Positions 22,349 to 32,222 of a stretch of DNA of 64,000 nucleotides are shown piece after piece. Numbering within the stretch: position 1 is the stretch's first letter; each line of letters opens with the position of its first letter. Source of the stretch: Chthonomonadales bacterium (GTDB lineage: Bacteria > Armatimonadota > Chthonomonadetes > Chthonomonadales > CAJBBX01); the NCBI GenBank assembly GCA_020849275.1, contig JADLGO010000026.1, positions 1 through 64,000 of the forward strand, written 5' to 3'. The position numbers and the translations under genes are program-made. Under the pieces are notes generated by a model. It was given only the letters and a program-made list of their open reading frames with translations. It ran no database searches and had not been told where the DNA came from.

Positions 22349-23992
22349 CTACCACTCCAGGCGCCGGAGGCGACGCGACCCGAGCGCGAGGGGGGGCAGC
22401 GCGAAGCCGGCGGTGGTGGCGAGCACGACGGCCGCGCCGGCCGCGTAGATAAGTGCTCCGGCTTCGGGCCGATAGTGGGCGAAGGCCCACGCCCCCACGG
22501 TGATGCCCGCCAGCGCCAGCATGTAGACCATCTGCCAGATGAAGGTGAGCAATCGCGCCCCGGCCGACAACGTGAACCGCGGGTTCTCGGCCTGGAAGTC
22601 CGAGAAGAGCACACTCGCGCCCACGCCGATGCCGCAGAATCCCGCGACCGCCAGGAGGGCCATCGCGCCCGTGAGCAACCAGTCGAGCGCTGGCATCGCG
22701 CGCATCAGGCCGTAGAGCGCCGAGGCCGCCACGGCCAGCGGGACGGAGAGGGCGTACGCGTAGAGGAACTTACCAGCGACGAAGGCTCCCGGACGGTTCG
22801 GCGACGAGAGCATGAGCCACATGGCCCGGCTCTCCGTGACGAACCCGGACATGGCGAGGCGCAGCGCGATCATCGCCAGGATGGGGTAGAGGGTCATCGC
22901 CGGCAGCAGCGAGGGAAGGCGGCCGATCTCCGGCGTGCGCGGCACCTGGTAAAGAAAAACGGCCACCACCGCGACCGGGATCAGGAACATGGAGAGCTGG
23001 CGCATGTCGCGCCGCAGGCTCCGCAGGTCCTTCAGGAACACGCCGCGCACCGGCCCCGGCAGGAAGCCGAGGCGCCGCTCCCAGCCATCCATGGCCGGGG
23101 ACGGCCCTTGCCGCGGCGTCGTTTCCTGCGCCTTCGCCCATCCTCGCCAGTGCAGCCACTGCGCCGCGCCCGCCGCCAGCCACACCGCCGCCGCCGCCGC
23201 CGCCCAGAGCAGCCCGATGGCGACCCAGGTCTCCGTGGCGCCCGCCTGCCCGCGCACGACCTCACCGGCCCACTGCCAGGGCCCGTGACGCATCACGGGC
23301 GCATCCACCAGGTGCGCGAGCCGGGCCGTCCCCTGCCGCAGCGCCGACTGGTCGTCGAGATGCCGCACGCCGATGCTGAGAGCCAGATAGACGCAGGCGA
23401 ACGCGGCGATCCCCAGCGAGCCGAACACGTCGCGCGCGCGGCTCGCCGGCAGCACGCGCATCAGGAGGACGGCGAGAACGACACCGACGCTCGTGGGCAG
23501 CGCGCAGAAGGGTACCAGGACGAGGACGAGGTAGACGATGTGCGGCGGCGTGATGTATCCCCGTGCCAGGCTGTAGGCGAGCATCACCGGTGCGCCCACC
23601 ACCAGGAACAGGCCCGCGTTGGCCGCCGTCGCCTCCACGAACCGCGCCAGGAAGACGGAGCGCGCGGGCACCGGCGACGAAAGCAGGAGCGGCATCTCCT
23701 GGTTCAGGTAGAACGATTGAATGCCGACCGTGATCGCCGACAGGAGGAGAAGCCAGAACGCCGTGAAGAGGGCGGCCGACGGCAGTCCCTCCAGCACGGC
23801 CTCCATGCTGGGATCCACGCGCGCGAGCTCGACGAAGGGCGACAGGAACTGGTAGGCGACGACGCCGACGAGCGCGACCACGGCGGGCGACCAGAGCAGC
23901 CCGGCGCGCGCTCGGCCGCGCTCGCGCGGCGCCGCGCGGAGCAGGGCGTTGCGGAAGGAGAGCCACCGAACGGACAGCAGTGTGAGAAGCAT
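22349..23992 (-). CDS. Putative ABC exporter permease (large ABC-2-like membrane protein)
   Basis: A 547-residue membrane protein with about twelve hydrophobic segments in two halves. The central cytoplasmic part contains PGPVRGVFLKDLRSLRRDMRQLSMFLIPV, the KD.R..RRD..Q pattern typical of putative ABC exporter permeases. MWLMLSSPNRPGAFVAGKF later in the chain matches the LLLSSPV repeat in the first half, suggesting internal duplication. The ATG at 23992 has GGAG six bases upstream; the longer in-frame start overlaps the divergent promoter region. No ATPase gene is adjacent, so its partner must be elsewhere. Confidence 0.75.
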   Translation of the reverse strand: MLLTLLSVRWLSFRNALLRAAPRERGRARAGLLWSPAVVALVGVVAYQFLSPFVELARVDPSMEAVLEGLPSAALFTAFWLLLLSAITVGIQSFYLNQEMPLLLSSPVPARSVFLARFVEATAANAGLFLVVGAPVMLAYSLARGYITPPHIVYLVLVLVPFCALPTSVGVVLAVLLMRVLPASRARDVFGSLGIAAFACVYLALSIGVRHLDDQSALRQGTARLAHLVDAPVMRHGPWQWAGEVVRGQAGATETWVAIGLLWAAAAAAVWLAAGAAQWLHWRGWAKAQETTPRQGPSPAMDGWERRLGFLPGPVRGVFLKDLRSLRRDMRQLSMFLIPVAVVAVFLYQVPRTPEIGRLPSLLPAMTLYPILAMIALRLAMSGFVTESRAMWLMLSSPNRPGAFVAGKFLYAYALSVPLAVAASALYGLMRAMPALDWLLTGAMALLAVAGFCGIGVGASVLFSDFQAENPRFTLSAGARLLTFIWQMVYMLALAGITVGAWAFAHYRPEAGALIYAAGAAVVLATTAGFALPPLALGSRRLRRLEW

Positions 23993-24159
23993 CGGTCTCC
24001 AGGGGGCAGGACGCTCGATCACCCTTTGCCGGGCGCTTCGGGCCGCAACCGGGCCCGGGTGTGATGCCTTGCATGGCACAAAACGGCCGGCCCGTCAGTA
24101 GTATTACACGAGTGCCGACCGTTCTGCACCGGCGGCGGCGATCGGGGGTGACCACGGCG

Positions 24160-25299
24160 ATGGACGATACACAGGCGAAGGGGTCGGGGCGCGCGAATGA
24201 GCGACAGCCCGAGAGCGCGTGGGCGATCAGCTTGGGTCGGGTCGCCGGCATCCCGATCCGGCTGCACATCACGTTCTTGCTGCTGCTCGGCTGGCTGGCC
24301 TTCACGGGGGTCGGCGGGTCCGGCGCCGAGCGCTGGTACGCTGTGCTCTACGTGTGCGCGATCTTCGCGTGCGTTGTCCTGCACGAGCTCGGCCACAGCG
24401 TGGTGGCGCAGCGGCGCGGAATCCGCGTGAGCGAGATCGTCCTCTACCCGATCGGCGGTCTGGCGCGGCTGACGCGCCTGCCCGCGCCTCGCGACGAGTT
24501 CGTGATCGCGCTGGCCGGCCCCGCGGTCAATCTGGTGATCGCGGGCGTGATCTATGGGGTCCTGCTGCTGACGGGCGGCATGGCGCCGTGGAGCGAGGTG
24601 AGCTTCGCTCGCAACCACTGGTGGCAGCAGTTGATGGCGGCCAACCTGTTGCTGGCGGTGTTCAACATGCTCCCCGCGTTCCCAATGGACGGCGGACGCG
24701 TGATGCGCGCCCTGCTGGCGATGCGCCTCGGCGAGTTGCGCGCCACCGAGATCGCGTCCGGGGTGGGGCAGGTGATGGCTTTCGGTCTCGGCTTCCTGGG
24801 CCTGATCTCCGGCAACTTCATCCTGTTGTTCATCGCGTTCTTCGTGTACATCGGGGCGGGCGCCGAACTGGCGATCTACCGGCAGCGGGCGCTGACCCAC
24901 GGCGCGCAGGCTGGGCGCGCGATGGTCCGTGAGTTCCGCACGCTGAGCGTCGGCGCGACGCTGGGCGAGGCCGCCGATCTCCTGCTCGCCACCTCGCAGC
25001 AGGACTTCCCCGTGGTCAATGGCGACGAGGTTGTCGGGGTCCTGACGCGGCAGGGTTTGCTGCGAGGGCTGGCACAGCACGGCGCGACCGGCTACGTCGC
25101 AGGCTCGATGGAGCGCGAGTTCCGCACGGTGACGCTGGACAGCGACATCGAGGACCTGGCGCTCGACATGCAGTCCGGCCGGCAGCCCTGCGTGCTCGTG
25201 ATGGATGGCAGCCGCCTCGCCGGGCTGATCACCACGGAGAACCTGGCGGAGTTTCTGGCCGTGCGCCAGTTGATCGGCCGGGCGGGCCAGGCGGCGTAG
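24160..25299 (+). CDS. Site-2 protease family membrane metalloprotease with CBS pair
   Basis: A 379-residue M50-type intramembrane zinc protease. The zinc ligands are in HELGH (within CVVLHELGHSVVAQ) and the third ligand in NMLPAFPMDGGRVMRALL. About six transmembrane helices are followed by two CBS motifs (about residues 250-365: TLGEAADLLLATSQQDFPVVNGDEVVGVLTR and the PCVLVMDGSRLAGLIT segment), which usually bind adenylates. The ATG at 24160 is preferred, with GGGGGTGA upstream; an in-frame GTG at 24148 is possible. Such proteases cleave membrane-bound regulators or signal-peptide remnants; the substrate here is unknown. It is divergent from the ABC exporter permease gene. Confidence 0.9.
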   Translation: MDDTQAKGSGRANERQPESAWAISLGRVAGIPIRLHITFLLLLGWLAFTGVGGSGAERWYAVLYVCAIFACVVLHELGHSVVAQRRGIRVSEIVLYPIGGLARLTRLPAPRDEFVIALAGPAVNLVIAGVIYGVLLLTGGMAPWSEVSFARNHWWQQLMAANLLLAVFNMLPAFPMDGGRVMRALLAMRLGELRATEIASGVGQVMAFGLGFLGLISGNFILLFIAFFVYIGAGAELAIYRQRALTHGAQAGRAMVREFRTLSVGATLGEAADLLLATSQQDFPVVNGDEVVGVLTRQGLLRGLAQHGATGYVAGSMEREFRTVTLDSDIEDLALDMQSGRQPCVLVMDGSRLAGLITTENLAEFLAVRQLIGRAGQAA

Positions 25300-25308
25300 C
25301 GCCCGCCG

Positions 25309-27252
25309 TCATCGGCCCACCTCCGGCCTGGCCAGCCAGTCGGCGAGCGTGTCGGCGTCCGGCGCGCCGAGCTCCTCGCGCAGCGCCCCTCCCGCCGCGC
25401 GACACGCCTCGGCCGTCGTCGGCGGCAGAAGGCCGCGCGATGCGAACACCAGCAGCGGTCCCGGCGCGACGAGTATAGCCGCGTTCCGCACGTCGCCGGC
25501 CCTCCTCAGTCCCGGCGCGCAGAAGCGGCCAAGGTAGGCGGCGTCGCCGCCGGGCGCCTGGGCCAGATCGCCAAGGTCGATCGCCACGCGCGCCCTGGCC
25601 GGCACGAGCGCCCGGGCGAGCAGCGCGGCCGGGCCCGCCGACCCGAGGCCGACCACGTCGGGCACCGTCCCGGTCGCGTCCCGCTCACGGCGCATCGCAG
25701 TCATCACCCGCTCCACCGCGAGGGAGAGCGGCGTGCGGTTGTAGCAGGTGTAGAACTTGCCCCAGAGCGCGTCCGGCGTCATCGCCTCCACGTCGATCGG
25801 CTCCACCGCTACGCGATGGCTGCCCTGGAGACGCCCCGCCAGCTCACGTGCAAGACTGATCTGCTCGGTGTCCGCAACGATCAGAACCGACGGCCTCGCG
25901 GTCCCTCCCCTGAGGGCCCGTGGCTGGAGCGGGGGCAACGCGAGGGCGTGGCGCAGCGCCGGCCGGGCCGCGCGCGCGAAGCGGGCCAGGCCGCGCGCGT
26001 CGCGCGGGCGCAGCGCCGCCCACTGCGCCTCGCTTCGTTCCCGGAGGGAGGCAATCAGGCCGCCCTCGTCCAGCGCGCCGGCCGGGCGCTGACTGTCGCT
26101 GCGCCACAGACGCATGGCGCCCGCGTGGAGCGTGAACGGCCGCTCCGGCTCCTCGCGCGGCTTGCCGTCGCCAAGCCACCTCTCGAACCATGCGTACATT
26201 GCCGCGCGGCTCTCCGCGTTGTAGTTGTGGCCGTAGTTGAACTGCCGGGCCTCGGTTCGGTCGGCTGCGCCGTAGAGCGCGTAGACGTCTCGTACCGCCG
26301 GCCACTCCTCCTCGGGCACATGACGTGTCCAGTCGCCCGTGGCGGCGACGAGCAAGAGCGGCCGCGGCGCGGCCAGCGCGGCGATCTCGACGTTATCGGT
26401 GCCGATCCGCAGTCCGGGGCCGTTCTCGCACAGGCACCCCCCCTGCATATAGGCGGAGACCATGTTCACCGGCACGGACGCGCGCACGCGCTCGTCGACG
26501 GCCGTGAGCAGGAAGGTCTGCGTGCCGCCGCCCGAGGCGCCGGTAGCGCCGATGCGTCGGCGGTCGACGTAGGGCAGGCTGGCGAGGTAATCGACGGCGC
26601 GCATGCTGTTCCAGAGCTGGAGCCCCATCAGGCTCGTGTTCCAGAGCCACGGCTCCAGGGAGCCGGCGAACCCGTGCCCGACCTGGCTGGTGTCGTTGTA
26701 GCCGACCATGTCGTAGGCGAAAACGACGAATCCCCGACGCGCCAGGTTGACGCCGATCGCGACCAGATCGGCGCGTCCCTCGCCCATGGGCGCGGGCGGG
26801 GGCTCGGCTCGCGGCACGTCTTGCTCGCGCTCCAGTCGCCCGTGGCTCCAGTGGCCGTGCGGGTTCGCGATGGCCGGGAAGGGGCCTTTGCCGCGCGGTC
26901 GGTAGAGGTTGCCGCCAAGGTAGAAGCCGGGCAACGTCTCGATTGCGACGTTCTCCACGATGAAGTCCGGCGCTTCGGTCCGCCCCGTCACGCGCGGTCT
27001 GAGCGGCGTGCGAGTGGGCATGGGCCAGAGGCCGGCGCTGAAGAGGACTTGCTCGCGCAGCTCGGTAGCGCGCCTCTCCCAGTCGCCGCGGGAGGTGGGC
27101 GGCGTGAAGAGGTGGTGTGTGTCGACGTCTCGCGCGGCGACGGTCGGCCCGGTCATGGCTCCCTCCGATCCGGCGCGGGCGGGCAGACTTGCGCCCGCGG
27201 CGCATACGAAGGCAAGAGCGGCGGCGCGCGCCAGCAGACGTCTTGGCGTCAT
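25309..27252 (-). CDS. Secreted alpha/beta hydrolase, acetyl-xylan-esterase-like
   Basis: A 647-residue exported protein. The signal peptide (residues 1-27) ends PARA. The hydrolase domain (about 60-360) has AIANPHGHW in the oxyanion region and the nucleophile elbow GATGASGGG, with Ser240. A late NYGHNYN segment supplies a candidate catalytic His at about 342. The AAPRPLLLVAATGDWT segment before it is typical of the carbohydrate-esterase-like branch. A second region (about 430-640) with a Rossmann-like feel has no clear assignment. GAAGGGA precedes the ATG at 27252. It is divergent from the FAD oxidoreductase gene. Confidence 0.82.
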   Translation of the reverse strand: MTPRRLLARAAALAFVCAAGASLPARAGSEGAMTGPTVAARDVDTHHLFTPPTSRGDWERRATELREQVLFSAGLWPMPTRTPLRPRVTGRTEAPDFIVENVAIETLPGFYLGGNLYRPRGKGPFPAIANPHGHWSHGRLEREQDVPRAEPPPAPMGEGRADLVAIGVNLARRGFVVFAYDMVGYNDTSQVGHGFAGSLEPWLWNTSLMGLQLWNSMRAVDYLASLPYVDRRRIGATGASGGGTQTFLLTAVDERVRASVPVNMVSAYMQGGCLCENGPGLRIGTDNVEIAALAAPRPLLLVAATGDWTRHVPEEEWPAVRDVYALYGAADRTEARQFNYGHNYNAESRAAMYAWFERWLGDGKPREEPERPFTLHAGAMRLWRSDSQRPAGALDEGGLIASLRERSEAQWAALRPRDARGLARFARAARPALRHALALPPLQPRALRGGTARPSVLIVADTEQISLARELAGRLQGSHRVAVEPIDVEAMTPDALWGKFYTCYNRTPLSLAVERVMTAMRRERDATGTVPDVVGLGSAGPAALLARALVPARARVAIDLGDLAQAPGGDAAYLGRFCAPGLRRAGDVRNAAILVAPGPLLVFASRGLLPPTTAEACRAAGGALREELGAPDADTLADWLARPEVGR

Positions 27253-27409
27253 GGAGTGTCCCTTCGGCGGTGGTGCGGGCCTCCTATCCTTCCCCTCGCG
27301 GCCCGCTCCCTCCTGCACACGGCGCCGCGGCAGCATGATCGGCGCCGCCGCGCGGCGAATCGGCAGGCGTGCGAGCGTCTGCGCGCGGCCGCGTGAGAGG
27401 GAGGGAGGC

Positions 27410-29005
27410 ATGGAGGATCTCAGAGCCGATATTGCTATCGTGGGCGGCGGCATCGGCGGATGCGCGGCGGCGATGGCGGCCGCTGCCGCCGGGCGGCGCG
27501 TGGCGCTGGTGGAGGAGACCGGTTGGCTTGGCGGCCAGCTCACCTCGCAGGCCGTGCCTCCGGACGAGCACCCCTGGATCGAGCGCTTCGGGTGCACGGC
27601 CCGCTACCGCCGGTTCCGCGAGCTCGTGCGGTCCCACTACCGCGCGCACTACCCGCTGCTGCCGGCCGCGCGCACCGATCCCGCGCTCAACCCCGGCCTC
27701 GGCGGCGTCTCGCGGCTCTGCTGCGAGCCCCGCGCGGCGCTGGCAGCTATCGAGCAGATGCTCGCCTACCCGCAGGCCCGCGGCGACCTGCGCGTGCTGC
27801 TTCGGCACCGAGCCCTGGGAGCGGAGTGCGACGGCGATCGGGTGCGGGCGGTCACGCTCCGCGACCTGGAGAGTGGTGAGGAGAGGCGGCTGGCGGCCGC
27901 CTGGTTCCTCGACGCGACCGAGACGGGCGACCTGCTGCCGATGACCGGCACGGAGTACGTGGTCGGCGCGGAGGCGCGCGCGGAGACCGGCGAGCCGCAC
28001 GCGGCCAATACGGCCGACCCGCGCAACGTGCAGGCAATGACCTGGTGCTTCGCGATGAGCCATGAGCCCGGCGCCGAGCACCTGATCGAGCCGCCGCGCG
28101 ACTACGCGTTCTGGCGCGACCATGTTCCCGGGCTCCGGCCCGAGTGGTCTGGCCGGCTTCTGGACTGGGCGCATCCGAGCCCCGTCACGCTGGAAGCACG
28201 GCGCCGCGTCCTTCTGCCGGAGGAGATCGACGAACCGTTTGGCAGCCTCTGGACGTACCGGCGCATCGTCTGCTCGGCTCACTACCCACCGGGCGCGATG
28301 CCCTTTGAGACATCTCTCGTGAACTGGCCTCAGAACGACTACATGCTTCGAAGCATCGTGGATGCCGCGCCCGAGGAGGTAGAGCGCGCCCTGGAGGAGT
28401 CGCGGCAGCTCTCTCTGAGCCTGCTCTACTGGATGCAGACCGAGGCGCCCCGGCCGGACGGCGGCGCCGGCTACCCGGGCCTCTTTCCTCGCCCCGACAT
28501 CACGGGCGCGCCCCTGGGCCTCGCGCGAGCGCCCTACATCCGTGAGAGCCGGCGAATTCGCGCCGCGTTCACCGTGACGGAGAACCACGTGGGCGTTGAG
28601 GCCCGCGGCGCCGCCGGCCACAAGGGGCCCGTGAGCTTCGAGGACAGCGTGGGCGTCGGCTGCTACCGCATCGACCTGCACCCGAGCACGGCGGGTGACA
28701 ACTACATCGACATCAGCTCCTATCCTTTCCAGATTCCGCTTGGCGCGCTCGTGCCGGTGCGCGTGGCCAACCTGTTGCCGGCCTGCAAGAACCTGGGCGT
28801 CACGCACATCACGAACGGCTGCTATCGGCTGCACCCGGTGGAATGGAACATCGGCGAGGCCGCCGGTGCGCTGGCCGCCTTCTGCATGGGCGAGCGCACG
28901 GACGCGGCGACGGTGCGTGCCACTTCCGCGCTGCGCGAGCGCTTCCGCGAACTGCTGCGGCGGCAGGGAGTGGAGTTGGAGTGGCCCGGACTGCACGCCG
29001 TGTAG
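27410..29005 (+). CDS. FAD-dependent oxidoreductase (FAD_oxidored family)
   Basis: A 531-residue flavoprotein. The dinucleotide-binding motif VGGGIGGCAAAMAAAAAGRRVALVEE begins at residue 11, immediately followed by GWLGGQLTSQAV, the hallmark of the PF12831-type oxidoreductases common in sugar-degrading soil bacteria. FLDATETGDLLP and the C-terminal NLLPACKNLGVTHITNGCYRLHPVEWNIGEAAG complete the FAD site. GAGGGAGGGAGGC lies before the ATG. There is no signal peptide, so it is cytosolic. The substrate is unknown; the divergent hydrolase suggests a carbohydrate or polyol derivative. Confidence 0.88.
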   Translation: MEDLRADIAIVGGGIGGCAAAMAAAAAGRRVALVEETGWLGGQLTSQAVPPDEHPWIERFGCTARYRRFRELVRSHYRAHYPLLPAARTDPALNPGLGGVSRLCCEPRAALAAIEQMLAYPQARGDLRVLLRHRALGAECDGDRVRAVTLRDLESGEERRLAAAWFLDATETGDLLPMTGTEYVVGAEARAETGEPHAANTADPRNVQAMTWCFAMSHEPGAEHLIEPPRDYAFWRDHVPGLRPEWSGRLLDWAHPSPVTLEARRRVLLPEEIDEPFGSLWTYRRIVCSAHYPPGAMPFETSLVNWPQNDYMLRSIVDAAPEEVERALEESRQLSLSLLYWMQTEAPRPDGGAGYPGLFPRPDITGAPLGLARAPYIRESRRIRAAFTVTENHVGVEARGAAGHKGPVSFEDSVGVGCYRIDLHPSTAGDNYIDISSYPFQIPLGALVPVRVANLLPACKNLGVTHITNGCYRLHPVEWNIGEAAGALAAFCMGERTDAATVRATSALRERFRELLRRQGVELEWPGLHAV

Positions 29006-29064
29006 GGCGCGAGACGGACCCATGGCCGGCGGCGCGGCGATGCTCGAATCGGGCCGCGGCGCCC

Positions 29065-29093
29065 TTGCGCTGGACGACGGGAGCCGGTATAAT
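29065..29093 (+). promoter_or_regulatory. Sigma70-type promoter for cinA-thpR
   Basis: TTGCGC (29065-29070), a 17-bp spacer and TATAAT (29088-29093), giving a start near 29100 and a leader of about 23 bases. Confidence 0.75.
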
Positions 29094-29122
29094 ACGCCGA
29101 TACATGTGGAGGTTTGTTCACC

Positions 29123-30385
29123 TTGCGGGCTGAGATCGTCTCTGTGGGCACCGAGTTGCTGCTCGGCCAGATCATCGACACCAACGCGGCGAGGATCAGC
29201 CGCGAGCTCGCCGCGCTCGGCATCGCCGTCTACCGCCGCGTCACGGTGGGCGACAACCACGACCGGCTGCTTGCGGCCCTGCGCGAGGCCCTGGCCGGCA
29301 ACGACCTGGTCATCACCATCGGTGGGCTCGGTCCCACCATGGACGACATTACCCGCGAGGTGCTCGCCGAGGCCATCGGCGACACGCTGCGCTTCGACGA
29401 GGGGATCGCCGGCCATCTGCGCGCCTTCTTCCGCAGCCGCAACGTGCCGATCCTGGAGAGCAACCTGCGGCAGGCCTGGGTGCCGGAGCACGGCCGGTCG
29501 CTGCCGAACCCCAATGGCACGGCGCCGGGCCTGCTCTTCGAGCAGGGCGGCCGGATAGGCATCGCGCTGCCGGGCCCGCCCGGTGAGTTCGTGCCGATGA
29601 TGCGTGACCACGTGCTGCCCTTCCTCCGCGAGCGAACCGGGGGCCGGGGCGCCATTCGCTCGCGCGTACTGCGTGTCTGCGGGATGGGCGAATCGGCGGT
29701 CGAGGACCGCGTGAAGGACCTTCTGTGCGGCGACAACCCCACGGTGGCGCCCTACGCCAAGACCGGCGAGGTGCATCTGCGCGTGACGGCGCGCGCCGAC
29801 GACCCTGCGGAGGCCGGCCGGCTCGTGGAGGACCGCGTGGCGGAACTGTGTCGGCGCCTGGGCGATCTGGTCTATGCCTACGACGACGAGCCGCTGGAGG
29901 CCGTCGTGGTCCGTCTGCTCTCGGAGCGCGGGCTCACGGTTGCCGCCGCGGAGTCGTGCACGGGCGGCCTGCTCTCGGCCCGGCTTACCGACGTGCCGGG
30001 CAGCTCACGGGTGTTCCCGGGCAGCGTCGTCACCTACGCGAACACGGCCAAGACCGGACTTGCCGGCGTGGATGCCACGCTGATCGAGAAGCACGGCGCG
30101 GTAAGCGCCGAGGTCGCCGCGGCGATGGCCGGCGGCGCGCGCCAGCGGTTCGCGGCGGACCTTGGCATCGGCATCACCGGCGTGGCGGGCCCGGACGGCG
30201 GCACCGAAACCAGGCCGGTCGGCCTCGTCTACGTCGCCTTGAGCGCCGCGGATGGCATGGCGGTCGAGCGCAACCAGTTCCTGGGGGAGCGCGGCGACGT
30301 GCGCCGCCGATCGACGCAGGCGGCGCTGGTGATGGTTCGCGACCGCCTGTTGCACCAGGGGACCCCGGCGGCGACCGATGGGTGA
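29123..30385 (+). CDS. cinA: CinA family protein (nicotinamide-nucleotide amidase / competence-damage protein)
   Basis: A 420-residue two-domain protein. The N-terminal MoCF-type domain (RAEIVSVGTELLLGQIIDTN, ITIGGLGPTMDDITREVLAE) acts in pyridine nucleotide salvage as an ADP-ribose pyrophosphatase in characterised relatives. The C-terminal domain carries AESCTGGLLSARLTDVPGSS and GITGVAGPDGGT, the NMN deamidase core. The start is the TTG at 29123, which has GGAGG ten bases upstream; an in-frame TTG at 29114 is too close. Its position ahead of thpR and recA is conserved in several phyla. Confidence 0.95.
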   Translation: MRAEIVSVGTELLLGQIIDTNAARISRELAALGIAVYRRVTVGDNHDRLLAALREALAGNDLVITIGGLGPTMDDITREVLAEAIGDTLRFDEGIAGHLRAFFRSRNVPILESNLRQAWVPEHGRSLPNPNGTAPGLLFEQGGRIGIALPGPPGEFVPMMRDHVLPFLRERTGGRGAIRSRVLRVCGMGESAVEDRVKDLLCGDNPTVAPYAKTGEVHLRVTARADDPAEAGRLVEDRVAELCRRLGDLVYAYDDEPLEAVVVRLLSERGLTVAAAESCTGGLLSARLTDVPGSSRVFPGSVVTYANTAKTGLAGVDATLIEKHGAVSAEVAAAMAGGARQRFAADLGIGITGVAGPDGGTETRPVGLVYVALSAADGMAVERNQFLGERGDVRRRSTQAALVMVRDRLLHQGTPAATDG

Positions 30386-30436
30386 GACCGGTTCGGCCGT
30401 TCCGTTTCGGGACCGCTCGCGCGACTGGAGATGGCG

Positions 30437-31009
30437 ATGCGACTGTTCTTCGCCGTGCTGCTCCCGGAGGCGCTGATCGAGCGCGTGGTGGAGGCGCAGC
30501 GCGGCCTTCGTGCTCTGGTGGGCGACGATGGCGTGCGCTGGACCCGCACGGACCAGTTCCACTACACGCTCAAGTTCCTCGGCGAGCAGCCAACGCCGCG
30601 GGCCTACCAGGCCGTGGAGGCGGCCTCCGCCGTGTGCGCGGCGCGCCTGCCGTTCCGTCTCGCCCTCGGCGGCGTGGGCGCCTTCCCGGGCGCGGAGCGG
30701 CCCAGCGTGCTGTGGTTGGGAGCCACCGAGGGCGCCGAGGAGCTGGTGGACCTGGCACGCGCGCTCGACGGGGCGCTGGCGCGCCAGCGCTTTCCGCGCG
30801 AGAACCGGCCGCCACGGGCCCACCTCACGCTAGCGCGCGTGAGGTCGTACGCCGGCGAGACGGCGGCGGCCCGCGCGGTGCCCTCCGCCCGCGCCGACGA
30901 TGTCGGCTCCATGACCGTTGATGGCATTGCCCTCATGCAGAGCACGATGAGGGCCTCCGACTCCCAGTACACGCTCGTCGAACGCTTCCGCTTCGCGGCC
31001 GGGGAGTAG
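30437..31009 (+). CDS. thpR: RNA 2',3'-cyclic phosphodiesterase
   Basis: A 190-residue member of the 2H phosphoesterase family. The two catalytic HxTL motifs are HYTLKFLGE and [17 protein letters not shown] is a normal N-terminus. I start at the ATG at 30437 (GGAG six bases upstream) rather than at 30431, which is only one base from the same site. It hydrolyses 2',3'-cyclic phosphate ends in RNA. It lies 51 bp after cinA and 121 bp before recA. Confidence 0.93.
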   Translation: MRLFFAVLLPEALIERVVEAQRGLRALVGDDGVRWTRTDQFHYTLKFLGEQPTPRAYQAVEAASAVCAARLPFRLALGGVGAFPGAERPSVLWLGATEGAEELVDLARALDGALARQRFPRENRPPRAHLTLARVRSYAGETAAARAVPSARADDVGSMTVDGIALMQSTMRASDSQYTLVERFRFAAGE

Positions 31010-31130
31010 ACCCCCCGGCCTGACGGCCCCTGTGATCGACGCGTGGGGGCCACCGAACGCATATCCACGCCGCCGCGCGGTCCCGATGGCCCTGGCCGGG
31101 GCGCTGCCGCGCCCGAGGGAGGTTCTTCAC

Positions 31131-32156
31131 ATGGACAAGCTCAAGGCTCTCGATATGGCTCTGTCGAGCATCGAGAAGCAGTTCGGCAAGGGAGCCATCA
31201 TGCGCCTGGGGCAGGCTACGCGCCTGAGCGTCGACGCGATCCCTACCGGCTCCATCGCCCTGGATCTTGCGCTGGGGATCGGAGGCATACCGCGCGGGCG
31301 CATCACGGAGATCTACGGTACGGAGTCGTCGGGCAAGACGACCCTGGCCCTGCAGGTCATTGCCGAATGCCAGAAGGCGGGCGGGCTGTGCGCCTTCGTG
31401 GACGCCGAGCACGCGCTGGATCCGGAGTATGCCCGCAACCTCGGCGTCGATGTGGACAGCCTCTACGTGTCGCAGCCCGGCACGGGCGAGGAGGCGCTGG
31501 AGATCATGGACTACCTGATCCGGTCCAGCGCCATCGATATCGTCGTGCTGGACTCGGTCGCTGCGCTCGTGCCCAAGGCTGAGATCGAGGGCGAGATGGG
31601 CGACCCGCAGGTGGGCGCGCAGGCCCGCCTCATGTCGCAGGCGCTGCGCAAGATCGCGGGCAACCTCAGCAAGGCCAACTGCGCGGCCGTGTTCATCAAC
31701 CAGATCCGCGAGAAGATCGGCGTAATGTTCGGCAACCCGGAGACGACGCCTGGCGGCCGCGCCCTGAAGTTCTGGTCGAGCGTGCGCCTGGACGTGCGGC
31801 GCAGCGAGACGGTCAAGTCCGGCACCGATGTGATCGGCGCGCGCACGAAGGTGAAGGTCGTGAAGAACAAGGTCGCCCCTCCCTTTCGCATCGCCGAGTT
31901 CGACATCCTCTTCGGGCGGGGCATCTCCAAGTCCGGCGGCATCCTCGACCTGGGGGTTGAGATGGGCATCCTCGGCAAGAGCGGCGCCTACTTCAGCTAC
32001 GGAGACTTGCGGATCGGGCAGGGGCGCGAGAACGCGCGCACCTTCCTTGAAGAGAACCCGCAGGTGATGGGAGAGGTCGAGCAGCGGATTCGCAACGGAG
32101 GCCAGCTTCCGGCCACGCTGGTGGCTCCTCCCGGGGAGCGCAACGGCGGCGAGTAG
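31131..32156 (+). CDS. recA: Recombinase RecA
   Basis: A 341-residue RecA with all core motifs: Walker A GTESSGKT (63-70), Walker [17 protein letters not shown]1 [21 protein letters not shown] and L2 [27 protein letters not shown]. It is full length, without an intein. It forms filaments on single-stranded DNA for recombination and SOS induction. GAGGGAGG is nine bases before the ATG at 31131. No convincing LexA box was found upstream. Confidence 0.99.
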   Translation: MDKLKALDMALSSIEKQFGKGAIMRLGQATRLSVDAIPTGSIALDLALGIGGIPRGRITEIYGTESSGKTTLALQVIAECQKAGGLCAFVDAEHALDPEYARNLGVDVDSLYVSQPGTGEEALEIMDYLIRSSAIDIVVLDSVAALVPKAEIEGEMGDPQVGAQARLMSQALRKIAGNLSKANCAAVFINQIREKIGVMFGNPETTPGGRALKFWSSVRLDVRRSETVKSGTDVIGARTKVKVVKNKVAPPFRIAEFDILFGRGISKSGGILDLGVEMGILGKSGAYFSYGDLRIGQGRENARTFLEENPQVMGEVEQRIRNGGQLPATLVAPPGERNGGE

Positions 32157-32177
32157 TCTCGGTGTCGGCGCGGGGCT

Positions 32178-32210
32178 ATGGGCGGGCGGCGCGGCGCGCC
32201 GTCCGCCCAT
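32178..32210. terminator. Bidirectional hairpin between recA and the TlpA-like gene
   Basis: ATGGGCGGGCGGCG (32178-32191) pairs with CGCCGTCCGCCCAT (32197-32210), 14 bp with one wobble and a 5-base loop, in the 66-bp gap between convergent genes. Confidence 0.7.
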
Positions 32211-32222
32211 CTCCGTGCGGCG

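Noticed and set aside
31070-31082. Possible LexA/SOS box (CGAACGCATATCC) upstream of recA
   Set aside because: Only one half-site fits; two key positions differ from CGAAC..GTTC-type boxes.
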